Part shown: in pieces, positions 1 through 8,101 of the stretch
Layout: each line of letters begins with the position of its first letter
Numbering within the stretch: the first letter of the stretch is position 1
DNA from: Parvularculales bacterium
GTDB taxonomy: Bacteria > Pseudomonadota > Alphaproteobacteria > JAPOUT01 > JBAJNM01
DNA: 33,876 bases
Reading direction: 5' to 3'
Assembly: GCA_036881865.1 (NCBI GenBank)
Contig: JBAJNM010000018.1
Coordinates: forward strand, 1-33,876
Position numbers and translations under genes: made by a program
Notes under the pieces: model-generated
Databases searched by the model: none
The model's input: the letters and a program-made list of their open reading frames with translations, nothing else
Told to the model about the DNA's origin: nothing

Positions 1-1
1 C

Positions 2-2596
2 CATCAGGAACTGCTCACGATCGTCAGTCTTAACAACCGGCTTGTGCCCTCAGGGGAGTTGGATACGGGACAGGGACGGTTTGCCGTCAAAGTGCCCGGG
101 TTATTTGAAACACGGCAGGATGTCCTCGAACTGCCCATCAAGGCGTCAGAAGGCAGCGTCGTCACCTTAAGCGATGTGGCGACCATACGCCGCACCTTCA
201 AGGATGCTGAAGAATACGCACGTTTTAACGGCCGCCCTGCCATTGCCATCGAAATCACCAAGCGCATCGGCAGCAACATTATCGAGACAACCGAGAAGAC
301 CAGAGCCCTCGTTGATGAACTCTCCGCCGACTGGCCGGAGACTATCAGGGTGGACTACATGCTGGACCAGTCAAACTGGATTAAAGGCACTCTCAACTAT
401 CTTCAGGCGGCTATTCTCACCGCCGTGCTTCTGGTCATGATCGTGGTGGTCGCCGCTCTGGGCCTGCGCTCCGCCCTGATGGTGGGGATTGCCATTCCGA
501 CCTCGTTCATGGCGGCTTTTTTCGTTTTGGCCTCTTCCGGCTTCACCATCAACATGATGATCATGTTCGGGCTGGTGCTATCGGTGGGCATTCTGGTGGA
601 CGCTTCCATCGTGATGGTGGAATACGCCGACAGGAAAATGGCTGAAGGATTAACGCGGGTTGACGCCTACACTCTTGCGGCCAGACGCATGTTCTGGCCG
701 ATTGTTTCATCAACGGCGACAACCCTTGCCGCGTTTTTGCCCATGCTGTTGTGGCCCGGGGTGATCGGCAAGTTCATGGGATATCTGCCCATCACGCTTA
801 TATTTGTGCTGAGTGCCTCTCTGGTGACGGCTCTTATTTTCCTGCCGGTTTTGGGCAGTCTGGCGGGTGGTACCGAGGCCCGCAATGTTAAGGCCCTCAA
901 ACAACTCTCCGGAACGGAAGCCGGAGATGTGCGGACGATCCCGGGTTTTACCGGCTGGTATATCCGGATATTGGACCGCCTCATTTACCACCCCGTACAG
1001 GTTATTGCTGTAGCTCTTGTTATATTGGGTTCCGTTGTCTTCATCTTTATTCAGAATAATCCCGGTGTTCAGTTTTTCGTTGATACGGAGCCCAGATATC
1101 TCGTTGGCCAGGTGAGTGCGCGGGGCAATCTGTCGGCGCAGGAGACGTCAGATATCGTCCGCACCGTAGAAGAGATTATCCGGGAGGTAGATGGTGTCCT
1201 TCATGTCATGTCTTATGCAGGCCCAAGCCGGTCTACAGGCGACCGGGAAACACAACAGCCGCTTGATACGATCGGAACGCTTCATATAGAACTCCTGCCT
1301 TACGAGGAGCGCCGTTCAGGTTTTGTCATTCATGAGGAATTGCGCGAGCGCGTAAAAAACCTGCCCGGTATCAATGTGGAGATCATCAACCGTCGAGATG
1401 GCCCCTCCAGCGGTAAGGACGTTCAGATAGAACTGACATCCACCGATTATGAGGCCATGATTGAAGCGACAGCCTTTATCAGGGAGCATCTGGACAAGAA
1501 CGTAGCCGGCATTATTGATATTGAAGATACCCGTCCCCTGCCCGGCGTCGAGTGGGAACTTGATGTGGACAGGGAAAAAGCCGGACGCTTCGGAACCGAT
1601 GTTTCATCTATCGGCGCTTTTGTGCAACTGGTCACCACAGGCGCTCTCATCGGCGAATACCGGCCTCATGATGCAGACGAAGAAGTGGAAATCAGGGTGC
1701 GTTTCCCGCATGAATACCGTAATATTAATCAGCTGGATCAGTTGCGTATCACAACGCCCACGGGTAGCGTGCCGATCAGCAATTTTGTCACGCGCCGGCC
1801 AACGCCCAGAATATCCAGCATTGAGCGGATAGACGGGTTGCGCCGCATGGAAATCAAGGCCAATACGGCGCTGGATCCTGCGACGGGAAAAAAGATCCTT
1901 GCCGATGACAAGGTCGGAGAAATCAGTGCATGGCTGGATCAGCAAGACATCAATCCTCTCGTCCGGGTACGCTTCAGGGGAGCGAATGAAGAACAGGCCG
2001 ATGCGCAGGAGTTTCTGTTCAAAGCCATGCTCGGAGCCCTGTTCCTGATGTTTGTTATATTGCTGACCCAGTTCAACAGTTTTTATCATTCCATATTGAC
2101 GCTCTCCACGGTGGTGATGTCCACCGTTGGCGTTTTGGCAGGCATGATCATCACGGGACAGACATTTAGTGTGATCATGACCGGTACCGGAATTGTGGCA
2201 CTGGCCGGCATTGTCGTGAACAACTCCATTGTTCTTATTGATACCTATCAACGGCTTCTTCGTGATGGCCTTAATCAGGTTGAGGCGGCCCTGCGAACCG
2301 CCGGACAACGCTTAAGACCCATTTTACTGACCACCATCACCACCGTATGTGGCCTCATGCCTATGGCCGTTCAGGTGAACATCAATTTTTTCGAGCGTGA
2401 CATTGTGTTGGGTGATCCGATTTCGATCTGGTGGACGCAGATGGCGACAGCCATTATTTTCGGCCTTGGCTTTTCGACAATGCTGACGCTGGTTCTGGTG
2501 CCCGTTCTGCTGGCGGCACCGGCTGTCTGGCGTAACAGACACACGGAACGTATGGGAAAACCGGCAACCGAAACAACGCCCACCCCCGCTGAGTAG
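2..2596 (+). CDS. RND-family efflux transporter permease subunit (5' partial)
   Basis: This is the C-terminal ~864 residues of an inner-membrane proton-driven RND pump (AcrB/HAE1-like). The reading frame is open to the left window edge, so the true start lies outside; the GTG at 44 is only an internal codon. The order seen is the end of the first periplasmic domain, a block of membrane helices (about nt 390-890), a second large periplasmic domain (about nt 1050-2000), and a second helix block (about nt 2015-2520). The TM4 motif reads GILVDASIVMVEYADRK: it keeps the first Asp of the AcrB Asp-Asp pair but has Ala for the second. The TM10 motif reads GIVVNNSIVLID, with Asn where AcrB has Lys940. 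The proton-relay residues therefore differ from AcrB, as in other RND subgroups. The substrate is unknown. The membrane-fusion partner is probably upstream of the window. It converges on pssA with an 8-base gap. Confidence 0.93.
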   Translation, partial: HQELLTIVSLNNRLVPSGELDTGQGRFAVKVPGLFETRQDVLELPIKASEGSVVTLSDVATIRRTFKDAEEYARFNGRPAIAIEITKRIGSNIIETTEKTRALVDELSADWPETIRVDYMLDQSNWIKGTLNYLQAAILTAVLLVMIVVVAALGLRSALMVGIAIPTSFMAAFFVLASSGFTINMMIMFGLVLSVGILVDASIVMVEYADRKMAEGLTRVDAYTLAARRMFWPIVSSTATTLAAFLPMLLWPGVIGKFMGYLPITLIFVLSASLVTALIFLPVLGSLAGGTEARNVKALKQLSGTEAGDVRTIPGFTGWYIRILDRLIYHPVQVIAVALVILGSVVFIFIQNNPGVQFFVDTEPRYLVGQVSARGNLSAQETSDIVRTVEEIIREVDGVLHVMSYAGPSRSTGDRETQQPLDTIGTLHIELLPYEERRSGFVIHEELRERVKNLPGINVEIINRRDGPSSGKDVQIELTSTDYEAMIEATAFIREHLDKNVAGIIDIEDTRPLPGVEWELDVDREKAGRFGTDVSSIGAFVQLVTTGALIGEYRPHDADEEVEIRVRFPHEYRNINQLDQLRITTPTGSVPISNFVTRRPTPRISSIERIDGLRRMEIKANTALDPATGKKILADDKVGEISAWLDQQDINPLVRVRFRGANEEQADAQEFLFKAMLGALFLMFVILLTQFNSFYHSILTLSTVVMSTVGVLAGMIITGQTFSVIMTGTGIVALAGIVVNNSIVLIDTYQRLLRDGLNQVEAALRTAGQRLRPILLTTITTVCGLMPMAVQVNINFFERDIVLGDPISIWWTQMATAIIFGLGFSTMLTLVLVPVLLAAPAVWRNRHTERMGKPATETTPTPAE

Positions 2597-2604
2597 ATAT
2601 TCTT

Positions 2605-3399
2605 CTATTGACTATTAAGTCGTTGGTAGCGTTTATAACTCACAGGTAAGAGAGCTAGGTAGCCGGTACATATCAGTGCTAGCGTCAACCATGGATAGCT
2701 AATAAAAGCAGCAGCCAACAAGCCAATCAGCACTAACGTCAACAACGCCATATCAAGCCGCACTCGCCTTACCAAACGTTTGCCGGAAAATGTTGGAATA
2801 CGGCTCACCATAAGAAAAGAAATCAATCCCGTATAAAGAACGGTCAAGATTGGCCAATAGACAACCCCTTCCCACCCTAAAAAACCTAAATAAAACGGCA
2901 TCATCACCAGTGTGGCTGCTGCCGGTGCCGGTACGCCAATAAAATAATCAGTAGCCCAAGGCTGCTCTATGTCATCATCCTGTGCCACATTGAACCGTGC
3001 AAGCCGTAAGGCACAACAAATGCTGTACCCAAGGACGACCATCCAACCCGCATCCGGTGCTGTCTGCAATGCCCAGAGATAAATAAGCAAGATCGGCACT
3101 ACGCCGAAATTGAAAAAGTCTGCCAGAGAGTCGAGTTCAGCCCCAAATCGGGTAGCACTCTTAAGAAGACGCGCTACACGACCATCCAGTGCATCAAACA
3201 AACCAGCCATTAACACCATCGCCACAGCTAACTTAAACTGCCCTTCAAAACCAAAACGTAAAGCCGTCAACCCCGCACATACCGACAAAATAGTCAACAC
3301 ATTGGGTATAAGATTGCGTAACGGTAATGACCGAAGCCGCTCACGACGCCGGCGACGCATTACACGAGAGGATACGTTTTTCTGATCTTCAGTGTTCAT
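2605..3399 (-). CDS. pssA: CDP-diacylglycerol--serine O-phosphatidyltransferase
   Basis: Integral membrane enzyme that makes phosphatidylserine from CDP-diacylglycerol and serine, the step before Psd in phosphatidylethanolamine synthesis. The 264-residue protein carries the complete CDP-alcohol phosphotransferase signature: D69-xx-D72-G73-xx-A76-R77-x8-G86-xxx-D90-xxx-D94. A basic N-terminus (MRRRRRERLR around residues 14-23) is followed by several hydrophobic helices, consistent with the type II (integral) PssA of alphaproteobacteria rather than the peripheral E. coli type. It lies 27 bases downstream of psd on the same strand, so the two sequential enzymes are probably cotranscribed. A GGGAAA stretch upstream is only a weak ribosome site. 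The psd-pssA order is common in Rhizobiales. Confidence 0.95.
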   Translation of the reverse strand: MNTEDQKNVSSRVMRRRRRERLRSLPLRNLIPNVLTILSVCAGLTALRFGFEGQFKLAVAMVLMAGLFDALDGRVARLLKSATRFGAELDSLADFFNFGVVPILLIYLWALQTAPDAGWMVVLGYSICCALRLARFNVAQDDDIEQPWATDYFIGVPAPAAATLVMMPFYLGFLGWEGVVYWPILTVLYTGLISFLMVSRIPTFSGKRLVRRVRLDMALLTLVLIGLLAAAFISYPWLTLALICTGYLALLPVSYKRYQRLNSQ

Positions 3400-3418
3400 G
3401 GGAGGATTTCCCGTTATC

Positions 3419-3437
3419 TCACTAGATTATCTAGTGA
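3419..3437. promoter_or_regulatory. Perfect 8-bp hairpin centred on the psd stop codon
   Basis: TCACTAGA, a 3-base loop TTA, then TCTAGTGA. On the coding (minus) strand the loop is exactly the TAA stop of psd. No T-run follows in either direction, so it is not a standard intrinsic terminator. It lies about 20 bases before the pssA start and could affect readthrough, mRNA ends or translation coupling between psd and pssA. This function is inference only. Confidence 0.45.
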
Positions 3438-4119
3438 CAGTTTCCCAAACTTCACCATTTATAGTGCGGTCTGCAATAATGGTTTCTCCAGCGACAACCC
3501 CCTGCCTCAAGGCCACACGCGGCTGTACGTCCGGTTGCAGATAAACATCTACCCGACTACCAAAGCGAATAATACCAATCCGCTCACCAGCCTGTACATT
3601 ATCCCCCTCCTCTACTGCAGGCACAATACGCCGAGCCACTAATCCGGCAATCTGGGTAACTATAATATCGTCTCCCCTGTCATCCTCAATAACAATCACA
3701 CGGCGTTCATTATCCTCGCTGGCTTTGTCCATAGAAGCATTAATAAAAAGTCCGGGCCTGTAAGACGTCTTGACAATTTTCCCCGTAATGGGCGCACGAT
3801 TAACATGACAGTTAAAAACATTCATGAAAATACTCACCCGTAGACGCAGGTCCTCTCCCATATTCAATTCCGGTGGAGGGGCAGCCTCAGTTATCATGCA
3901 GACAACGCCATCAGCCGGACTAACAATTAACCCCTCCCGAACAGGCGTAACACGCTCAGGGTCCCGAAAAAAAAGAACACACCATACTGTTAACACGATC
4001 CCCACCCAGCCAAGAGGTTCCCAGACGAGAAAAGCCACGAGAGTCGCAACGGCAAAAATGATAATGAAACGCCATCCCTCACGATGAATTGGGGTCAAGA
4101 TCCTAGCCAATGTATCCAT
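3427..4119 (-). CDS. psd: Phosphatidylserine decarboxylase proenzyme
   Basis: Pyruvoyl-dependent enzyme that decarboxylates phosphatidylserine to phosphatidylethanolamine. I chose the ATG at 4119 (230 residues, [10 protein letters not shown]...) over the longer frame starting at 4149, because a GAGGAG ribosome site sits 9 bases before it. This is the short PSD type. One or two hydrophobic helices lie near residues 17-50. The SPADG motif has D70, FNCHVNR has H105, and the self-cleavage site is FGSR, where cleavage between G187 and S188 would give the pyruvoyl group. This FGSR form replaces the LGST of E. coli Psd and is usual for the short alphaproteobacterial and archaeal-like class. It is the first gene of a psd-pssA pair. 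The stop codon sits in the loop of a perfect 8-bp inverted repeat (separate entry). Confidence 0.95.
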   Translation of the reverse strand: MDTLARILTPIHREGWRFIIIFAVATLVAFLVWEPLGWVGIVLTVWCVLFFRDPERVTPVREGLIVSPADGVVCMITEAAPPPELNMGEDLRLRVSIFMNVFNCHVNRAPITGKIVKTSYRPGLFINASMDKASEDNERRVIVIEDDRGDDIIVTQIAGLVARRIVPAVEEGDNVQAGERIGIIRFGSRVDVYLQPDVQPRVALRQGVVAGETIIADRTINGEVWETVTR

Positions 4120-4165
4120 AGTATTTTTCTCCTCAACAGAACATGTCATTAAAACTGCCTATATT

Positions 4166-5095
4166 CTACCCTCTTTTTCTTAAAGTAAGACGCCACACAT
4201 CCATAGAAAACACACACACCCCCATCCAAATAAGGATAAACGTCAACATATAGACCTCATTAAACGGTTCGCCATACACAACCACCGCCATCAAGAACAG
4301 CATCGTAGGCTCTAAATATTGCATCAACCCCACCGTAACCATGCGTACGCGTTGCACGCCATAGGCAAACATAACTAGTGGGATTGCAGTTATAGGTCCC
4401 AACATCAAAAGAAAGGTTATTGTCCACCAATCATCTCCCATGACATTTTGTCCCTCTCCTGTAGACGCCCACAATAGCCAGAGTATTGCCCCTAAAACCA
4501 GAATTAAAACTTCAACGCATAATCCTTCTGTAGCTCCGACCGGTGTTGTTTTGCGAATGTAACAATAACAAGAGAAACAGATAGCCAAAAGAACAGAAAC
4601 CCACGGGAGGATGCCAAGAAAAACTACCAGGTTCAAAACCCCAAACCCTGCTAGCATCATGGCGGCCCATTGGGCACGGGTTAAGCGTTCTGATAGAATG
4701 AAAACCCCTACGAGCATGCTCACCAGAGGTGTTATATAGAAGGAGAGGCTTATCTGTAAAATCAGGTCGTATTTGACAGCATAAACGAAAATCACCCAAC
4801 AACTACCTATTAACAAAGCGCTAACCAACAGGCGTTTCATCAATTTGGGTGTGGATAAAATGGTAGCAAGGGCCCACCAGCGGCCCATAAGTATGAGTAA
4901 TATAACACCCAGAACCGCTGTCCATAAAACACGATGAGCTGCCGTTGTATAAATATCTAAATGATCTAGTTGCTTAAAGAAAACAACACTGCTGCCCCAT
5001 ATGATATTGGAACCGACAACGGCCAGTAATCCTGTGAGACCAGGTGGCGGGTGGCCCAAGACGCGCCTGCGCCCTGAAGCCCGGGCAAGGGTCAC
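4166..5095 (-). CDS. rarD: RarD-like EamA-family transporter (drug/metabolite superfamily)
   Basis: A ~309-residue, roughly ten-helix membrane protein of the DMT/EamA superfamily. The N-terminal region (SNIIWGSSVVFFKQL, then AAHRVLW) matches the RarD type, in which a conserved HR lies at the end of the second helix region. Physiological substrates of RarD are not established. The GTG start directly abuts the TAG stop of cimA (TAG then GTG, no gap), and GGAG inside the cimA tail serves as the ribosome site 7 bases upstream, so translation coupling with cimA is likely. The first ~18 residues (RASGRRRVLGHPPPG) are basic and not membrane-like, so a later start is possible, but no better start is visible. 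Confidence 0.85.
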   Translation of the reverse strand: MTLARASGRRRVLGHPPPGLTGLLAVVGSNIIWGSSVVFFKQLDHLDIYTTAAHRVLWTAVLGVILLILMGRWWALATILSTPKLMKRLLVSALLIGSCWVIFVYAVKYDLILQISLSFYITPLVSMLVGVFILSERLTRAQWAAMMLAGFGVLNLVVFLGILPWVSVLLAICFSCYCYIRKTTPVGATEGLCVEVLILVLGAILWLLWASTGEGQNVMGDDWWTITFLLMLGPITAIPLVMFAYGVQRVRMVTVGLMQYLEPTMLFLMAVVVYGEPFNEVYMLTFILIWMGVCVFSMDVWRLTLRKRG

Positions 5096-6718
5096 CTATA
5101 TGCTCCGGCCGCCCCCGGGAAGAGGTGCGCCAGCATGAAATAATTTATAAACAATGCTATCCAGTAGCGCTTGGAAAGATGCATCTACGATGTTTTCTGA
5201 AATCCCTACAGTAAACCAGTGATTATCCTTATCGTCAGCACTTTCAATCACAACACGGGTAACGGCATCGGTGCCGGTTCTCGTTAATATACGCACCTTG
5301 AAATCTACAAGACGCATATCGCTGATATAAGATGAGTATTTGCCTAGATCCTTGCGTAAGGCGTTATCTAGCGCATTCACGGGGCCATTGCCCTCTGCTA
5401 CGGAAAGCAACGCCTCACCATCCACCGTTACCTTGACTGTCGCCTCAACAGCGTTCACTAGTTTACCCAGAGCATTGTGGCGACGCTCAGACATAACTCT
5501 GAAGGATTCCACCACAAAATACTCAGGAATTTCTCCCATAATCTGCCGTGCCAACACCTCAAAAGAGGCCTCCGCTCCATCATAAGAATATCCCATAAAT
5601 TCACGCTCTTTAACGATTTCAAGCAGATTTTGAATACATGAATCATCGGCGCTTACCTCAAGTCCAACTGATGCTAGCCGTCTCGCGATATTGGCGCGGC
5701 CGGATTGATTGGAAACCAGAACATGCCGCTTATTACCAATCATCTCTGGTGGCACATGCTCATAAGTGCGTGGATCTTTTTGCACGGCAGAACCATGCAA
5801 ACCTGCTTTATGGGAAAAAGCAGCATCCCCCACATAAGGGGCGTGACTGTCGGGAGCTCGATTAAGTATTTCGTCCAACACAAAAGAGACTCGCCGCAGA
5901 GATTGCAGCCCTTTCATACTAACTCCAGTCTCAAAATAATCCGAGAACTCAGGCTTAAGTAGCAAAGTTGGTATAATAGAGCATAAATTAGCATTACCGC
6001 ACCGCTCGCCAAGACCGTTAAGCGTTCCTTGAATATGACGCACACCGCTTTTTACAGCGGCCAGAGTATTGGCTACAGCATTTTCCGTATCATTATGGGC
6101 ATGAATACCCAGACGCTCACCGGGTATCATGGTAGCAACCTCTGACACTATGCGACTGACTTCTCCGGGTAGAGTACCCCCGTTGGTGTCACACAACACA
6201 ACCCAGCGTGCACCATTATCAATAGCCGCCTTCAGGCACGCCAGCGCATAGTCAGGGTTAGATTTATAGCCATCAAAAAAATGTTCGGCATCCACCATAA
6301 CTTCGCGGCCACGAGCGCACGCTACCTCAACAGAGTCCGCAATGGCGGCTAGATTTTCTTCATGAGTAGTCTCTAGAACTACCTCTACATGAAAATCCCA
6401 ACTTTTAGCTACAATGCACACTGCATCCGTCTGAGGTTCAAGCAACGCCGCTAACCCCGTATCATTGCTAGCGCTACGTCCAGGTCGCCGCGTCATACCA
6501 AAAGCCGTAAACTGCGCATGTGACAAAGCAGGAGGCTTAGAGAAAAATGCCGTATCAGTCGGGTTAGCTCCCGGCCAACCACCTTCTACATAATCCAACC
6601 CTAACTCATCCAGGATCTCCGCAATGCGATACTTATCGTCAACGCTAAAATCCACGCCACGCGTCAATGCACCATCCCGTAGCGTTGTATCCAGAAGGTA
6701 AAGTCGTTCTTTGGCCAT
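5096..6718 (-). CDS. cimA: (R)-citramalate synthase
   Basis: Condenses pyruvate and acetyl-CoA to (R)-citramalate, the threonine-independent entry to isoleucine synthesis. The 540-residue protein has the DTTLRDG metal/substrate motif at residues 10-16, a HAHND metal-binding motif in the TIM barrel, the GNANL segment of the HMGL-like family, and a C-terminal LeuA-type regulatory domain (about residues 400-530), which usually mediates feedback by isoleucine. The length fits the CimA subgroup rather than homocitrate synthase. I preferred the ATG at 6718 to the upstream frame start at 6745 because AAGGCGG lies just before it. It follows gltX by 36 bases and abuts rarD. Confidence 0.93.
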   Translation of the reverse strand: MAKERLYLLDTTLRDGALTRGVDFSVDDKYRIAEILDELGLDYVEGGWPGANPTDTAFFSKPPALSHAQFTAFGMTRRPGRSASNDTGLAALLEPQTDAVCIVAKSWDFHVEVVLETTHEENLAAIADSVEVACARGREVMVDAEHFFDGYKSNPDYALACLKAAIDNGARWVVLCDTNGGTLPGEVSRIVSEVATMIPGERLGIHAHNDTENAVANTLAAVKSGVRHIQGTLNGLGERCGNANLCSIIPTLLLKPEFSDYFETGVSMKGLQSLRRVSFVLDEILNRAPDSHAPYVGDAAFSHKAGLHGSAVQKDPRTYEHVPPEMIGNKRHVLVSNQSGRANIARRLASVGLEVSADDSCIQNLLEIVKEREFMGYSYDGAEASFEVLARQIMGEIPEYFVVESFRVMSERRHNALGKLVNAVEATVKVTVDGEALLSVAEGNGPVNALDNALRKDLGKYSSYISDMRLVDFKVRILTRTGTDAVTRVVIESADDKDNHWFTVGISENIVDASFQALLDSIVYKLFHAGAPLPGGGRSI

Positions 6719-6754
6719 TGTTCCGCCTTCCCTCTTCGTCTGCACCCTAAAAAC

Positions 6755-8095
6755 TTATGCGGCCAGACCGGCAAGACGAGCCTTGACCTGTTCAGGGGAG
6801 ATGAGAGGTAGCAGGTTTTTAAGAGCCGGTCCATGATGTTTTCCCGTTAAAGCCAATCGGAGCGGTTTATAGAGCGCCTGCCCTTTTGTACCGGTTTGTT
6901 CTGATATCGCCTTGGTCCATGTGCCCCAACTGCTCTCATCCCACGGTGGGAGGGGCAAAAGGTCAACGGCTACGGCAAGAAATGCCGCATCTTCCACCAC
7001 CGGCTCAACCGGCCCCACAACCACCTGCCACCACAAAATCACCTCATCAAAGCGCTCAAGATTATCCCGTACCCCCTCCCAAAACATAGCCCCACCACCA
7101 ATTCCCATAACCTCAAGACGCTCCCGCACTTGCCTATAAGCCATCCCGTGTAACAGTCGAGTATTAAGATTCCACACAACCGCCTCATCAAAATGAGTAG
7201 GCGTACGCCCCAGCCGCGTTAAGTCAAAGTGTGTCGCTAACTCTTCAAGAGAAAACAATCCACTCGTTGCATCAACCAACCCGGGACCGGCCAGATAACC
7301 TGCCAGCGCCATAGGCTCTATGCCCTGATTTTCCATATCACGTGCTGTCAATGTTCCATGCCGCTTAGAGAGCGGTGTTCCCTTTGCACCCACCAGCAAC
7401 GGATGATGGGCAAAAACCGGAATATCTAGCCCCAACGCTTCATGGAGTTCTATTTGAGCGGCGGTATTGGTGGCGTGGTCCTCGCCACGAATAATATGGG
7501 TAATAGAAAAATGACCATCATCCACAACACTGGGCAGAGTATAAAGAAAGCGTCCGTCTTCCCTTTGAATAACAGGATCGGATACAGAATCCGTAGCAAC
7601 AGACATATCACCCCGCACCATATCGGTCCAGCGCACTGTTTCTCCCGACAAGCGAAACCTCCAATAGGGCTTGCGCCCTTCTGCCTCCAGACGAGCACGG
7701 TCGGCAGTGCTTAGAGCAAGGGCGGCTCGATCATAAACCGGTGGCTTGCCATGCCCCAATTGACGGCGACGCTGACGCTCCAACTCTCCAGTTGTTTCGT
7801 AACAAGGATACGCCAGACCTTTTTTTGCCAATACCTCAAGGGCTACTTTATGAGTCTCAGCTTGCGCCGATTGCCGTACTTCTTCATCGGCCTCAAGACC
7901 CAGCCACCTCAAATCATCACGGATGGCGGTCACGTATTCCTCACGACAGCGCTCCGGGTCTGTATCGTCAAAGCGCAACAACACCTGCCCCCCTGAGGCC
8001 CGCGCAAAAAGCCAATTATAAAGAGCGGTGCGCAGATTCCCCACATGTAACCGCCCCGTTGGTGACGGTGCAAAACGAACCATCGGCTGTGTCAT
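6755..8095 (-). CDS. gltX: Glutamyl-tRNA synthetase
   Basis: Cytoplasmic class I aminoacyl-tRNA synthetase that charges tRNA-Glu (and, in many alphaproteobacteria, tRNA-Gln before amidation). At 446 residues it is of usual length. The HIGH-type motif is PSPTGRLHVGN (residues 10-20), followed by the conserved FDDTDPERC segment. The KMSKS-type motif appears as GTPLSKRHGT near residue 240. Alphaproteobacteria often carry two GltX copies, so this could be either the discriminating or the non-discriminating one; sequence alone does not decide. It starts 6 bases after nadE, with only a distant AAGG as ribosome site, so coupling to nadE translation is possible. Confidence 0.95.
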   Translation of the reverse strand: MTQPMVRFAPSPTGRLHVGNLRTALYNWLFARASGGQVLLRFDDTDPERCREEYVTAIRDDLRWLGLEADEEVRQSAQAETHKVALEVLAKKGLAYPCYETTGELERQRRRQLGHGKPPVYDRAALALSTADRARLEAEGRKPYWRFRLSGETVRWTDMVRGDMSVATDSVSDPVIQREDGRFLYTLPSVVDDGHFSITHIIRGEDHATNTAAQIELHEALGLDIPVFAHHPLLVGAKGTPLSKRHGTLTARDMENQGIEPMALAGYLAGPGLVDATSGLFSLEELATHFDLTRLGRTPTHFDEAVVWNLNTRLLHGMAYRQVRERLEVMGIGGGAMFWEGVRDNLERFDEVILWWQVVVGPVEPVVEDAAFLAVAVDLLPLPPWDESSWGTWTKAISEQTGTKGQALYKPLRLALTGKHHGPALKNLLPLISPEQVKARLAGLAA

Positions 8096-8101
8096 GGCAG
8101 A

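Noticed and set aside
1604-2308. 234-residue open frame antisense to the RND gene
   Set aside because: His/Gln/Gly-rich composition, no recognisable family and fully inside a strong RND coding region; a shadow frame.
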